Below, in pieces: positions 1-11,079 of a DNA stretch of 64,000 nucleotides. The DNA comes from Paraphysomonas bandaiensis (lineage: Eukaryota > Chrysophyceae). Where the stretch lies: NCBI GenBank assembly GCA_965644295.1, contig CBFFRP010000143.1, positions 62,001 to 126,000 on the forward strand, written 5' to 3'. The first letter of the stretch is position 1. Every line of letters starts with the position of its first letter. The position numbers and the translations under genes were made by a program. Below the pieces are notes generated by a model, which had not been told where the DNA came from, did no database searches, and saw only the letters and a list, made by a program, of their open reading frames with translations.

Positions 1-1070
1 GGTGTAGAAAGAGACAACTTACGCTTAGAGCGTGATGAAATCAAGCAAAAATTCGAAAGTATACGCTCTGCTATAAATTCAATGTCCGGTATTCACGAAA
101 AGGCTAATGAAGAGACAAAACTTTCTTCTGAGACACATGACTTGGGTGTATCATGCAGCATCAAAATGCTGCAACAAGCACTTTCAGACAAGGATAGCGA
201 GTTAAGTTTGGTCAGAGACAAGCTTCGTGAATATAAAGAGACGGTTGGTCAATCTACGTCTCCTTCGTCTGTTTTTATTTTCTTATTTTAGGTTATACAG
301 CTCCAAAAAGAGACCTCAGAAAACAGAATCGAGCTCGAGACTTTAATTAAGACACTTTCACATGAAAAAATTAAGTTAGCTGACGAAAACAAAATCTACG
401 AGGCCAAAGTTAATTCTCTACAAGAGGAGTTGGATCGAACGTTGGTTCAGTTATCGGAGCGTGCACGGGCCGCGGAAATAGCGCTTCAACAGAAAGTGGA
501 GAAAGATATTGAACTGAAGGAGTACATGAATAAAGGAAATGGAGATGCGGAACGACTTGAAATGGAAGCACAGTCACAAATGAAGGAAAGACTCAGTGAT
601 ATGGAAAGTGCGAATGATGTTCTCAGAAAAGATTTAGCTAGTCGAGATTCCGAAATTTTGAGACTCAGTCAGCAGCTGTCGTCAAATATCGATAAATGTC
701 ACTCTTTGGAAAGCCAGTTGTCAGAAGTAAACAAGGTAATTTGATGATGATGGGTTGTTTCTATTGTCACTGTAGTAATTTTTAGGAAAATGCACGTCTC
801 TGTGGTCATCAAAACACCAAACAAAAGATTCAGCAGCACATGCAACTGAAGAAAAATATTGAAGAGCAAATGGCTTCTTTAAAACTATTGCAAGAGCAAT
901 TAGTTAAGGTCTCCCATGAACGTGATATGGCACTAGAGGAGTCAGCTCGCCTTAAATCATTACTAGCTGCAAAAAATGCAACAGGCAAGAGTACAAGAAA
1001 AGTATTGGGGGATAAAGGAGCCGAAGTTAATGTGAATCAGTCTTCCATACGACCTCCAGAGACATTATAA
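1..1070 (+). CDS. Kinesin-12/HMMR-like coiled-coil protein, C-terminal part (5' end outside window)
   Basis: Three exons are visible, 1-243, 292-735 and 786-1070, with introns of 48 and 50 bp that join in frame; the stop is TAA at 1068-1070. The protein is almost entirely charged, heptad-rich coiled coil. Just after the second intron it carries a GHQNTKQKIQQH motif. That matches the conserved GHQNxKQKI element in the C-terminal coiled coils of kinesin-12 (KIF15/PAKRP) and HMMR/RHAMM. These proteins work on spindle and overlapping microtubules. No motor domain is seen because the gene begins upstream of the window, so kinesin versus HMMR cannot be decided. The tail after the motif ends in a short low-complexity stretch. 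Coiled coil and motif are seen directly; the family is inferred from the motif. Confidence 0.62.
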
Positions 1071-1794
1071 CATGACAAGTTACAATGGAGTTCTTGATCT
1101 CCGAATGCTGCATTGTGAAATGTCTTTCAAGCTTCATAAAGACAACATAAAGTGCACATATCACTCATATTTTCTATATATATAGCACCTCGCAGTAGTG
1201 TAACTAATTTTTCTGTTTTGTGTATATATTTTGTTTACATTCTTTCACGATGGTAATTTGACAATACAGTCACCTAAGAAAGGCGATTATCGTCTTTTAG
1301 TATTATTTGACTTTGACTTAACAACTTCAACTAGTTCTATTTACTACTGATACATATCACATTCCGAGTGGCCGCTACGAATATAGTAGTGGTCAACAAC
1401 GTATAGATTAGGCTGCTATACTGATTGCAACGAAACACCTCAAATTCATCTTTATTCTGAACGATTTGACCAACTGAAATGATACTTTTCTAGAAGTGAG
1501 TAATTGATGTGAAAGGTGAAAGGGTGATAAGAACTGATCTCGAAAAAACTGCACCTCCTTTAATGAACTATGTATGAGATGTGAGCAATGAGCAAGATAT
1601 TTATATCTTATATCCACTTATCTACATGAGCACGCAGAGGAAGAGACTACAAGTAGAACACAAACACAACACACAATACGGAGGTTTACTTTTACAGAAG
1701 TTAATATTTTTTGCTAAGGCTTGCTGTTCTCAATTGTATGATTGATATTATAAGATGACATGATAAAGAACCTAGATTGTATTCGGTGTGTTCA
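1071..1794. other. AT-rich intergenic DNA, nothing recognised
   Basis: Only short unsupported reading frames occur here. The 69-codon frame on the minus strand (1408-1617) has no recognisable motif or splice partners. Confidence 0.5.
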
Positions 1795-2255
1795 ACACCA
1801 ATCATTTACTTTTGCAAGACCTTCATCCACATACCTCCGAGCCACTTGGCACAATGCCTAAAGGAAGGCCACCAGATCGCCAATCTCAGCAGGGTATAGT
1901 ATTGTTTCCCCTGGTTGCCGTGAGGTACATAAGGCAGCCTCCGAGGCAAATTGCACACAATGTATGTGTAGTCATATAGCGAGTGGAGTCTCATCCCAAG
2001 GGGAGACCTGCAGATCACACGCGCCGGTGAGTCCCAGGACACACGAGCATGGCGAGCCTCATAACACACACAAAGAACGAAAGTGGTCGCACCTTGGTGC
2101 TTGCGGCGACGCACAAGCAGCTTCCGTAGCGTTAAATAGTAGGATAATAGAATTTGTATTGATTAGTTACGGGTAGAGGTCTAACTAGTATGTCTAGCAT
2201 TCAACTAGCCACTACATTGGTGCAGGTTCTTAACGCCTATTGCTAAATAAAAAGA
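1795..2255 (+). mobile_element. 5'-truncated LINE copy, 3' end and 3' UTR only
   Basis: The region encodes MPKGRPPDR near 1853. This matches the extreme C-terminus HPKGRPPDQKRR of the longer LINE ORF at 45323-48010. The rest corresponds to that element's 3' UTR: matching blocks include the stretch around 2050-2140 (rich in GCTTGCGGCGACGCACAAGC) and the terminal CTTAACGCCTATTGCTAAAT at about 2230-2249. The copy lies in + orientation and lacks RT and RNase H, as expected for a 5'-truncated retrotransposed LINE. Short frames on both strands here are not genes. Confidence 0.72.
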
Positions 2256-2794
2256 CTTTTAATATAATATATAACGTAAGAACCACGTACTCAGTAATTG
2301 TATCTTGTATTGTCACCAACTTATACTTCAGTTTCATACTACAATATACAAATTACATATAAATATATCTTTCGATCCTTGCATCTCACATATAATACTG
2401 CACTCAATTGCAAACATATAGAATCATCAGATCTCAACATACTTTTTGCAAATATCATTTGACATATTGATAGATTTTCCAGACAGAATACATGTTGCAA
2501 AATGTGTAAAGTACAACTCTATAACTAATAATAATAGTTTCGAAGAAACCTGACAAAACTAATTATCGTAGAAAGAATCCTATCAGGGTATGAAAGTAGT
2601 ACATTACGAAAACAATAACTCATTGGCGACTCCGATGTTGAGTTTGACGTTTATGAGCAATCATTGAAAACTGACAGCTTTCTTTAGGTATTGAAATATT
2701 ATGGCCGTTACTTGAAGAGTATAGTAGTGGTTACAGTGCTACATGAACTAAAGATATGATAGAAATAATAATAGTAGTAAAACTGAAATATATA
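2256..2794. other. AT-rich intergenic DNA between two repeat copies
   Basis: No gene or recognisable repeat was seen. It separates the truncated LINE from a short element copy in opposite orientation. Confidence 0.45.
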
Positions 2795-3190
2795 GTAGTG
2801 AATGTCTTACCATTAGAAATAGGCGTTTAAGAGTTAGAACTAATTTAGCAAAAAACAAAATAACTAACTAGTGCTTAACTCTGATATCCTACTCTTTAAC
2901 GCTACTAAGACGAAAGCTGCTTGTGCGTCACCGCAAACACCAAGATGCAATCACTTTCACTCTATCACTCAAAACAAACGCAGTGAGCAAGCAGAATGTT
3001 GATATACCTGACATCTGCTAACTTTAGGATTTTTAGAGTCCTTAACGTAAACAGCCCGGATGATTGACTTCAGCAGACAGCCCAATAACCCGGATGCCCT
3101 TAAGGTGGGCCCATTCCGGGATGCATGTTTCCTCGTCAAGCCTAAAAACGTCTACACAAATTCCTTGTCAATTGGCTATACATGAGTGGG
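2795..3190 (-). mobile_element. Short non-autonomous retroelement, copy A (5'-truncated)
   Basis: The minus-strand copy shares its whole length with the copies at 44676-45088, 49244-49748 and 55735-56258. Landmarks are the tail near 2812-2830 (AAATAGGCGTTTAAGAG on plus), the block near 2990-3020 (CAGAATGTTGATATACCTGA) and the block near 3095-3150 (GGTGGGCCCATTCCGGGATG). The 3' about 180 bp resemble the 3' UTR of the resident LINE, so LINE machinery probably mobilised it. It ends near 3190 without the 5' part seen in the two longest copies. Confidence 0.7.
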
Positions 3191-4076
3191 CATAATTCTA
3201 TATATAGCATAATATATGTCAAGTTCCAGCAAATGCCATTAATGGCCCTTTAATGGGTGCTCAGTTTAGGTCAAATATAAAAAGTCATTAAAAAGAAAAA
3301 TGTTCCGGCAAATGTGTAATGCCATTACTATTAGGATTCATCTCAATGTTATATAAGACTATATATATGTGAAATATAATGTTCAATGATATATATCATG
3401 AACTGAATTAATGGAAGTATTTGTTGATCTGTTGAAGATGCTTGATCGACATTATAATGATCGCCATTGTCAGTTATACATCTAACTATTCCGTGGTGTG
3501 TGATTGTTATGTTCTGAATTATTATTCACTCTGTTCTACATTACTATTACTAAGCTTAAATCTGCATTATTACCATCAACGGTTACCAGGCTCTGGTATA
3601 AGATTGTGATATCTAAAATTATATGAAATTGCTTGGTAGTAGAGACAATATGAATTTAGTGAATGAAATTGAGATATTGATGGAAATTTTATACTTAAGT
3701 ATTAAGTTCTTACAACGTTCAGTTAATTAAGTTTAAACCAATAATAATGTCTAAAATGATATCCTATAATAGCAATCGAATAGCTTCTCACTTTCGTATC
3801 TAATACAAGAATGGAGTGCTAATACGTGAAGGACGATGACTCTATGTCAAGGTGTTGAATAGAGTTCGTGAAGTTTATCGAATGAATGCGTCGTACTTTA
3901 TATTGAAACATCGCATTAAAACTCATCGGATACAACTTTATTTATGTAATAAATATCTACTGATTACAAAGCAAATGCGAGAACATATTCGGTGGCATCG
4001 CTACACTCCTATAACCAAAGCATAGACAGGATTTCAAACAATGCTCCCAGCTAGGTGTTGGTGTTTCTCGCCTAAA
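3191..4076. other. AT-rich intergenic DNA with degenerate ATTAATGG repeat
   Basis: Around 3224-3260 lies a block containing CCATTAATGGCCC that resembles, in reverse, the repeat near 8635-8750. No coding region is supported. The right part is the 3' flank of the ENTH gene. Confidence 0.4.
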
Positions 4077-6442
4077 CTACTTGGTACGCCCACCAGAAGA
4101 TTTCATTGCATCTTTTACAAAACTAAATGCATCATCTGGTGATTGGTTCCTCCCACCTTCTCCAAGAAAACCGAAGCCACTGGCTGTAATACAAATATCA
4201 ATTAGCGTGAATATACATAGAAAACAAGTCAACCTGAGTCAGGGATCACTTTGCGGGAGCCCATCTGCGGGCTCATTGCGCCCATAGCAGACGGACGGAT
4301 AGGTGTGTATTGCTGTGCGCGTTGTTGTGGCTGTCCCATCGGGTATTGATATTGCTGTTGGGGAGCAGATGTCAAGTTCAGGCCTCTTAGGTCCACGGGT
4401 GGTTGTGTCCGTCCCTGACCTCCGGAAGGTGATGGGGGGCTAATAGCAGGGTCAGGCTGTGTCAGAGACGGACTCATGAAGTCAAATCCTGATGTGGAAC
4501 TGGAAGAAGTGGCAGCAGGAGGAGGAGGAGCAGAGTCAGCAGGCACAGACGAATCTATTGAGTCCAAAAATTGGGAAACAGGTGTTTGAAGCTTCGGGTC
4601 CTGAACTGACGATGCCCCAACAGCCATTCCAGCAAAGAGACCATTGCTGTCCTGAGAACTAGATTGCCGTTCAATTGGCCCACTACTGGCTGGTGCAGAG
4701 TCAGAAGAATCGAACAGGTCCAGCAGTGATGGCCCAGCCAGTGGATGACTTTGTGCAGGAACAGGAGCAGAGTTGCCGTCGCAATCGTCGAATTGGATAA
4801 GAGAGGGTGTATCCACCGCCGTGGATGTGCGCCCCACTGTTCGTTTTGCTGGTGTTACGTCCTTACCTTCAACAGATATTCCCAAGGCCCGCAATGCTTT
4901 CGTAGCCTGAGATCTTACACTAGCCTTTGAATCCCCAGCAGCAACCGCGAAAAGATCATCTGCACCATTCTCTTTCCACCAGGACGAGTGACTTCCACAC
5001 CCGCTGGAAACTCCCAGGCTCCCAACAACGGCCAACGCCTTAGCGCGAGATTGCCAAGAGTCACTATTAAGACAGTCAAGTAGACTCGTGCCAACCAGTT
5101 CAGCAGAAAGTGTCGGGGCAGCTGAGAGAAATGATGCAAGTTTGTCCTGTGGGGGGACAGCCTTCATACCTCCTGGCTCACAGAGAGAAGACACAAGAGA
5201 TTGTTCGTACGCTCCGTCAGAGGCCGCATGGCCCGCACGGCCCATGCCCCCACCAAGTGAAGGAATGTCAGGAACAAACCCATCTCGACCAGATACATTA
5301 TCAGTAGCTCCCGGTTGGGTACCCGCAGAAGGGGAATAGGAGGGCTGTGATCCGGGGTAATCAGGACCGCCGCGGTTAGATCTCATTTGGTAGTCACCCC
5401 ACGCCGGGGCATTGCCAGTACCACTTGGAGGAAGAGAGGGTCTGTCTTTGTTTTTTTCCTTCTCCGACGACGAAAATGAAAGTTTTTCGGAAGCGCCCTC
5501 AGCCATAGCCGCCATGCGTTGCATGAAAGAGACTTCGTTGCGGGCGTCCTTGAAGTTGGGATTGCCTATCCCGGTCATACCACTGCTGCTACTCTGCTGC
5601 CATCCACCGGAAGACGCAGACTGTCTACTACTAGAATCATAGCCTCCACTGCCTGTGGCAGTCTTCGTTGTAGGCAACGAATCACTGTTTCCTGCTCCCG
5701 GATGACCTGTATAGGAGGCACCATCAGAGCCACCCCCGAATGAAGAGAATGAAAACCCAGAAAGAACAGATGACGACTGCTGAGTCGAAGAGTTGCGCCC
5801 AGGTGCAGGAGCATCCTCTGATCCTCCACCCATTCCTGTCAACGCATGACCACATAGTCAGTGAAACATACATGTACTGATGTGCGGACACACCTTGTAT
5901 GCGACTGGCGACTGATGATGATGATACAGGCATCTGACTGTCGAATATAGCATCGAGGGCATCTTTAGCAGCATCCCTTACACGTTTATATATTTCATCT
6001 CCACGAAGTGGATCAGGTGGCCCTTTGTATTCTATATACGACAGAAAATCATTCTCATACACTGGCGTACTGTACACTTACGCAAACATTCTTTAACAGC
6101 ATCCAAGTTTCTAGCCATATCTTTCTTAAAGTCTCCACGACCAGTGCGGCAAACATGCTACATACACATTAATACACTTCTTCTCTGCACTGTAAAACAT
6201 ACTTTTATGATTATTAAGCACTTGTATTTGACGTTGTGATTGTTCTTCTTCAGTCTGGCGTTCAAAAACTCTATGAGCTGTACGCATCCCGGATAACTAA
6301 CGAGCGTCGCCCCTGAATATAAGATTAACACATGCATAACAGGAGCGCTCTAATGAAACGCACTCGATATTTCGGTGAGCATGTAGCCCGGAGTGGGACT
6401 GTCGTCTGTGGAGGTCGCTTCGTTTAATAAACCCTTATCCAT
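4077..6442 (-). CDS. MTV1/tepsin-like ENTH-domain trafficking adaptor
   Basis: Six exons (6442-6364, 6312-6203, 6157-6082, 6031-5894, 5835-4234, 4183-4077), five introns of 45-58 bp, 703 residues. The N-terminal ENTH/VHS-type domain (about residues 1-130) appears only after splicing. It contains SPTPGYML, NVKYKCLIIIKHVC, then FKKDMARNLDAVKECLQYKG and PPDPLRGD. The LRGD/LKGD segment is typical of plant MTV1 and animal tepsin, clathrin/AP-associated adaptors at the trans-Golgi or endosomes. The rest is a long low-complexity Ser/Gly/Pro/Gln linker with a more ordered helical segment near residues 340-470. The C-terminus reads SPDDAFSFVKDAM, like peptide motifs of epsin-type adaptors. The start is the first ATG before the ENTH helix. 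It is head-to-head with the ankyrin gene. The family is inferred; splice junctions and motifs are seen directly. Confidence 0.85.
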
Positions 6443-6933
6443 CCCGTCCCGTCCCTATAAACACCTGATGCTTATCGCCACACACCCTAGAGGTCCTATG
6501 GAACTGTGATAGACAATCGATTAACTGTGAGGCTCTATCTATCAGGGTCTCCACGCATCTACTTAATCTCATGCAGTGCTGTGGGCTGTAGGATAGATAT
6601 GACGACAGCATGTCAGAGATACACATACATATAGGAGGGATACGTATACAGTACAGCAGTACTGGACGTGTATAGGTACAGACAGTGCAGTAGTTCGTAT
6701 ATTCCGTATAAGAAATATACGAATCCACAGAACTCATGGTATACCAGTATACCGTACAGTATACAGTAGCAGTGCCTCCGCCCGTCCCGCAGTTTTCCTC
6801 CACTACGAAAACACACACACAACTCTGAGGTGATCACCGTCGCTCTCACTGATATCTGCTGCGACGACATCGTGTTGTCTGCATCCCCTCCAGAATTATC
6901 TGTTGATATCTTCGTTGAGATAAGAGAGTGAAG
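6443..6933. promoter_or_regulatory. Divergent promoter region rich in GTATAC/GTAC palindromes
   Basis: This 491-bp gap separates two head-to-head genes. It holds TACAGCAGTAC at 6652-6662 and many short GTATAC, TATACGTATA and GTAC palindromes from 6640 to 6770. The same ACAGCAGTA core recurs in four other upstream regions of this window. Promoter function is inferred from position only. Minus-strand frames of 85 and 127 codons here have no motif and are rejected as genes. Confidence 0.4.
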
Positions 6934-8018
6934 ATGAACGAGTATCAGCAGCGTCTCATCGCAGAGGCTAAGATGAAGGAGGAGATGCAGAACACCTCAG
7001 AGGAGTGAGTGATATCTCTGTCTCTTGTTGTGTATGTCAGATGATGTTATCACTGCAGGAGTTTAATGGAGGCTCGACTGCGACGAATTGATGAGCTTCA
7101 ACTCAATCCTGGAGACGCTAACTTTGCAATGCTCTCTGGTTCTGTGCAGCTGGGAGCCTATCGCGGCCGCCTCGACTCAGTCAGATGGTTTATCAGTAAG
7201 AATAAAGCTCTTCCAGATGACCTCGACACTAAAGGATATGCAGCTATACATTATGCAGCTGAACAAGGACATGAGTTGTAAGTTTTGTGTATCGGTGATA
7301 GCTTCGCCTGATTGGTATGCAGGATCATTAAGTACCTGCTGAGTGTTGGCAGCGACGTTAATCTTCCCAGCGAAAGTGGTATGACTCCACTTATGGCTGC
7401 TGCTAAAGGGGGGAAAGCTTCAACACTACGGTTGCTCTGGGAGGAAGGTGCATGGCTGAGCTGTCGTGATGCAGCCGCTCAAACAGCCGCACACTACGCT
7501 GCCCAGGAGGATCACGCAGATTGTCTGCGTGAGATGCGAGACCTCGCAGTAGAGCAAATTCAGACTCGTGAGGAGGCGGCACTTGCTGAAGCTAGCGCTC
7601 TGGCGGCAGATGGATTGACTGCGAAGCCTCAGCTGACCGAAACTGAAGGTGAGGAGGGGGAGCTAGAAGAGAAGCCATTCACCCTCAAAGATATCATTGA
7701 CGCTTCATCGAAAAGTGGAGCTACGCCACTTCATGTAGCAGCTGCCTTTGACTCCCAGCAAGCTATCGTAGCACTGCTAAACTTTGGTGCTGATGTGAGT
7801 TGTATGCTGCTATTTCTGGTCACTTGTTCTCATCAATTCCCCTTTCTATTTAGGTCAATGCACGAGACTCTGTAATGGAGACACCTCTACACAAAGCTGC
7901 TAGGAGGAACTTCTTCCAGGCTTACACGCTACTCAAGGAAGCTGGTGGGGATGATTCCGCACGTAGCATGATGCATGAGACCCCGGCTGGGCTTTTGTTG
8001 GATATCACTTCTGGTTGA
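6934..8018 (+). CDS. Ankyrin-repeat protein
   Basis: Four exons (6934-7004, 7059-7277, 7323-7794, 7854-8018) with introns of 54, 45 and 59 bp give 308 residues. Ankyrin-type helices are clear. KGYAAIHYAAEQGHEL runs into a repeat ending VGSDVNLPSESGMTPLMAAA, followed by AAQTAAHYAAQEDHADCL, SGATPLHVAAA and SVMETPLHKAARR. Between repeats three and four (about residues 170-230) lies an acidic insertion. Ankyrin stacks are protein-binding platforms; no catalytic domain is fused, so the partner is unknown. The short first exon supplies a charged N-terminal helix. It shares its promoter region with the ENTH gene on the other strand. Confidence 0.85.
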
Positions 8019-9369
8019 TGGGTGGCCCATTTTCCATGTGTTTTGATTGTCGACTAAAGTGCCGTTGGAGCAAAGAGAATTACTGTCACATAGAAACTAT
8101 ATGTTCTGGATACTTCGGCACTCTCAATGCCTTTAGTTTTTATGTGTATTCCTGTCATCTGATTACCTCTGCTGTGAGTTATAATTGCGAATAATGTCTG
8201 GATTCTGGATCCTATGTATATGTAAATTATTGTCACGTAGATATTTGTTAATAACTTAAATGTCTTTTTGGAACAATGAGGTCAACACTTTAAACTATGC
8301 AACATACATTCAAGATATATGCATATAAAAATTCATTTCTAAGAAGCAGTATGTGGCTGGCTGCCGTTGAGTTTTGTTGTAAGTTTCTGAAACTGACATT
8401 TGAATAGTGTAGATTAGAAACTGAACTGCAATTTTACTCAATAATCAGTGAATTCACATCACGCGAAATAACTGACGAATACGCAACCACCCAAACCCAT
8501 TGGGTCAAAACTGGTGGACGTTGAACTTTATGGGATACAGGATTCAGCGCTAAGTTATGTGCACTTTGGCTATCCAGGAAAATGGAATGGATTGTACAGT
8601 CGAAGTCATAGTTCGACTCGAAACCACTACGGCCTGGTAACCGTTAATGGTAATGCAATAATAATTGCCAGAACATTTTTACTAACGGCATTATAATTGG
8701 CGGGAACTGGGCACCCATTAATAGGCCATTAATGGCACTTGATATATGTTATATTTAGAATTAGTTTTTAAGATATAATAGTATCTACTCTTTTCTCCGA
8801 CGAAAATCTATATATTCATGCAACTTTACAGCTACTTTGTGGTAACGTTGTGAGTTATCAGCAGCAAACTTAATGCTATTATGTACCAGTGGAGAGCGAA
8901 AAGTATGTTGATTTGTAGTTACGATTCGTAGACTGTTATTTAAAATGCAATTAAGGGAGAAGCACGCTATCTATAAAGAGCGGTATTATTTAGTTGGGTA
9001 TTAATGACCATTTTCATTAATGCTATTATAAATGCCGAGAACTGGACTACCATTAGTAAGGTCATTAATGGTTACCGGGCCCTAGTCGAAACCACACCAA
9101 TTCCTGCATACCGGCATATAATGCTCGATACTTACTGTGCATGATGGGCGATGTAGATACAGCATCCTGCAGAATTTAATGTCAGTAACCTGAAACCTAA
9201 TCCTCTGCTATTGGTTATGATTTCTCAGCATGCTATGAATATGATTTGATATGCCAAAAATGTTAGATTTGAGCTGCTCAGGATGCCTATTGCAACAATA
9301 AAATATTATTTTGAAACAGTCAATAATGTTTGGCAGCGGCAATTATTAGTAAGTAGAAAATTTCGTTGT
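8019..9369. repeat. AT-rich intergenic DNA with ATTAATGG-type degenerate repeats
   Basis: Two stretches, about 8635-8750 and 9000-9090, share GGTAACC next to TTAATGG blocks and the phrase CATTAATGG. The second looks like an inverted, diverged version of the first, and a related piece lies near 3224-3260. They resemble remnants of a small AT-rich element, but ends and target duplications are not clear. No gene is supported. Confidence 0.3.
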
Positions 9370-9538
9370 GACTTTATAAATTTCTACTTCATCTTCTCCT
9401 ACAACAGAAGCCGCTGGTGTAGTTCTACGAGATCTGATTTCAACTGCGGTAACTCGTTCCTCAATCTGGTTTAAACGTTGCTTGAAGTCCTCATGAAGCT
9501 GCTGCTGAGTCTGCTGCTGAAGCATGTCAGCCAGATCT
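9370..9538 (-). mobile_element. Retrotransposon gag-like fragment (relic)
   Basis: Read on the minus strand, an open stretch of about 55 codons runs LADMLQQQTQQQLHEDF, then KQRLNQIEERV, a Gln-rich coiled coil like the N-terminal gag region of LTR retrotransposons. A stop codon lies directly upstream and no full gag follows. It sits about 120 bp from a gypsy RT fragment on the opposite strand, so the locus is rearranged. Confidence 0.35.
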
Positions 9539-9654
9539 TAAATCTGGGGGGAATCAGAACAATGCATTGCATGTATGATGAATGTATGGACACCCAGGGT
9601 GGTTCGGGGTGGTGCGGGATGGACCAAAGGGCATGGGGCAGCGTTGACTGGACT

Positions 9655-9823
9655 TGAAATATAGGCTTTTGGAGAACCCGCAACGCGAGGATCCAGTCCG
9701 ATATCATGTTGTCGGGGTGGCCCAGAGTAACATGGACATAGACCTGACCAATGCATTTCGTCAGATTCCGTTGGCAGAGGACACTTTCGAGCGGTTGTCT
9801 TTACTGCCAACGGAATCTGATGC
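9655..9823 (+). mobile_element. Ty3/gypsy reverse transcriptase fragment (relic)
   Basis: The frame around 9730-9804 reads MDIDLTNAFRQIPLAED, the diagnostic second block of Ty3/gypsy reverse transcriptases (DLxxAFxQIPLxE). The catalytic YxDD region is absent. The end of the homologous stretch is folded into a perfect 17-bp inverted repeat (9761-9777 and 9804-9820). This is a short, broken relic and not an active element. Confidence 0.6.
9761..9820. repeat. Perfect 17-bp inverted repeat with 26-bp loop
   Basis: TCAGATTCCGTTGGCAG at 9761-9777 is exactly complementary to CTGCCAACGGAATCTGA at 9804-9820. The left arm is part of a gypsy RT-like coding block, so the right arm is probably an inverted local duplication of it. 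Confidence 0.9.
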
Positions 9824-10451
9824 TATAGTAGTGGCTGACGACGCTAACAGGACACGTTTAAAAAAATTAAATAAATTATAGACAGTTGTATTGAGAGAAA
9901 TATAAAGCTCAATGTACCGACAAGTTGGATACGTTTCCGGAAGGTCGATTTCTTTGGAAATGTTTGTCACCTAACTTTCTCTGATACGTTATTATTGACC
10001 TCTCTTTTTCATTCGATTTCCCAAAATATTACAATATTCTTTTCTAGATAATTTTTTTCTGACGCTACCTATTAGCTGGTTCCGTTTCAACTTGTGAATA
10101 TCAGATGCATACTATTTTGAAAACTAAAATGTGGGAGGAGACAATGTGACCCCGTGGAATTTCCTATGCCCTGTCTATGTCGCTATATATATAATAGTAC
10201 CAGAATATATATATGACCTGCTGCTTCTGATTAATTCGGCTGGTGTTAAATCTGCACAAATTTAATATAAAGTTACCTGTACGTGTTTCGTTGAGATTAT
10301 TTCCCAAAGAAGGGTGAGGAGTATTTCGGTGAGCTTGAGGCAGATGTTGTAAAAAATCCCGTTCAATGGAGGAGTTCCTGATAGGCACCAACCATCATGT
10401 GAATGACGGCTTTCTGTTAAATCTAATTGAGACATATCGTTAAAATGTCTA
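9824..10451. other. AT-rich intergenic DNA, nothing recognised
   Basis: No motif-bearing frame or repeat copy could be recognised between the gypsy relic and the next short element. Confidence 0.4.
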
Positions 10452-10905
10452 ATGTTAATACACGCCTTCAACGAAGTCGGACTCGGACTATTTCGTGGTG
10501 TTCTGGAGGATAGGGACCGAAGAGATTTCTCCACGGACCTAACGTGAGCCGCATTTTTAGACAACAGATGATGTTCTGCACACTCATATAGTCAAATGCT
10601 AGTGTGGTGCAAGTGAAACAAATAAGTGTCACTTAAGTGACATATTTGGGCATTACCGTATAAGCAGGTAAACATCAGTTATATAGACGCATTTGGGCAT
10701 TGACGAATAAGCAGGAGCAAGGACCCACGTCAAGAGTATTCGGGGTTTTGGGCTGCCTGTTGAACTCAAGAATCCGGGATGAGTTCACCTCAAGGACTCA
10801 TTGGCTGTAGACGGTGTAGAACACGGTACACTTCTGAAGTCAACAGATGTCAGATATACATATCAGCATTGTACTTGCTCACTGCGTTTACTTTGAAAAA
10901 AAGAT
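10452..10905 (+). mobile_element. Short non-autonomous retroelement, copy B (old, 3'-truncated)
   Basis: The plus-strand copy begins near the shared 5' end (CAACGAAGTCGGACTCGG, 10469-10486). It continues through GGTGTTCTGGAGGATA, CTAACGTGAGCCGCA and GGGCTGCCTGTTGAA to TTGCTCACTGCGTTTACTTT near 10875-10895. It is clearly more diverged than the copies at 44676, 49244 and 55735, and it lacks the LINE-like tail. Confidence 0.6.
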
Positions 10906-11079
10906 ATACTTGAGGAAGTGGAAGTATTCGAGGTAGTGGAGACTCCACCTGGAGTTCGTCTCTGATTTCAACTTATCTACCGAAAATTATTGCTTCAAAC
11001 TAAAGCTGAGTTCGTCGCGCTCATAGTGATGATTGATATTCTTAATAAGTCAATGAAATTAATGCTATACAGTTGAAGC

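Noticed and set aside
4745-5743. Several plus-strand frames opposite the ENTH gene
   Set aside because: Antisense to a long low-complexity coding exon; composition mirrors it and no domain is present.
6435-6870. Minus-strand frames rich in Tyr and Cys upstream of the ENTH start
   Set aside because: They translate GTATAC-type palindromic spacer DNA, one overlaps the real first exon in another frame, and no homology was recognised.
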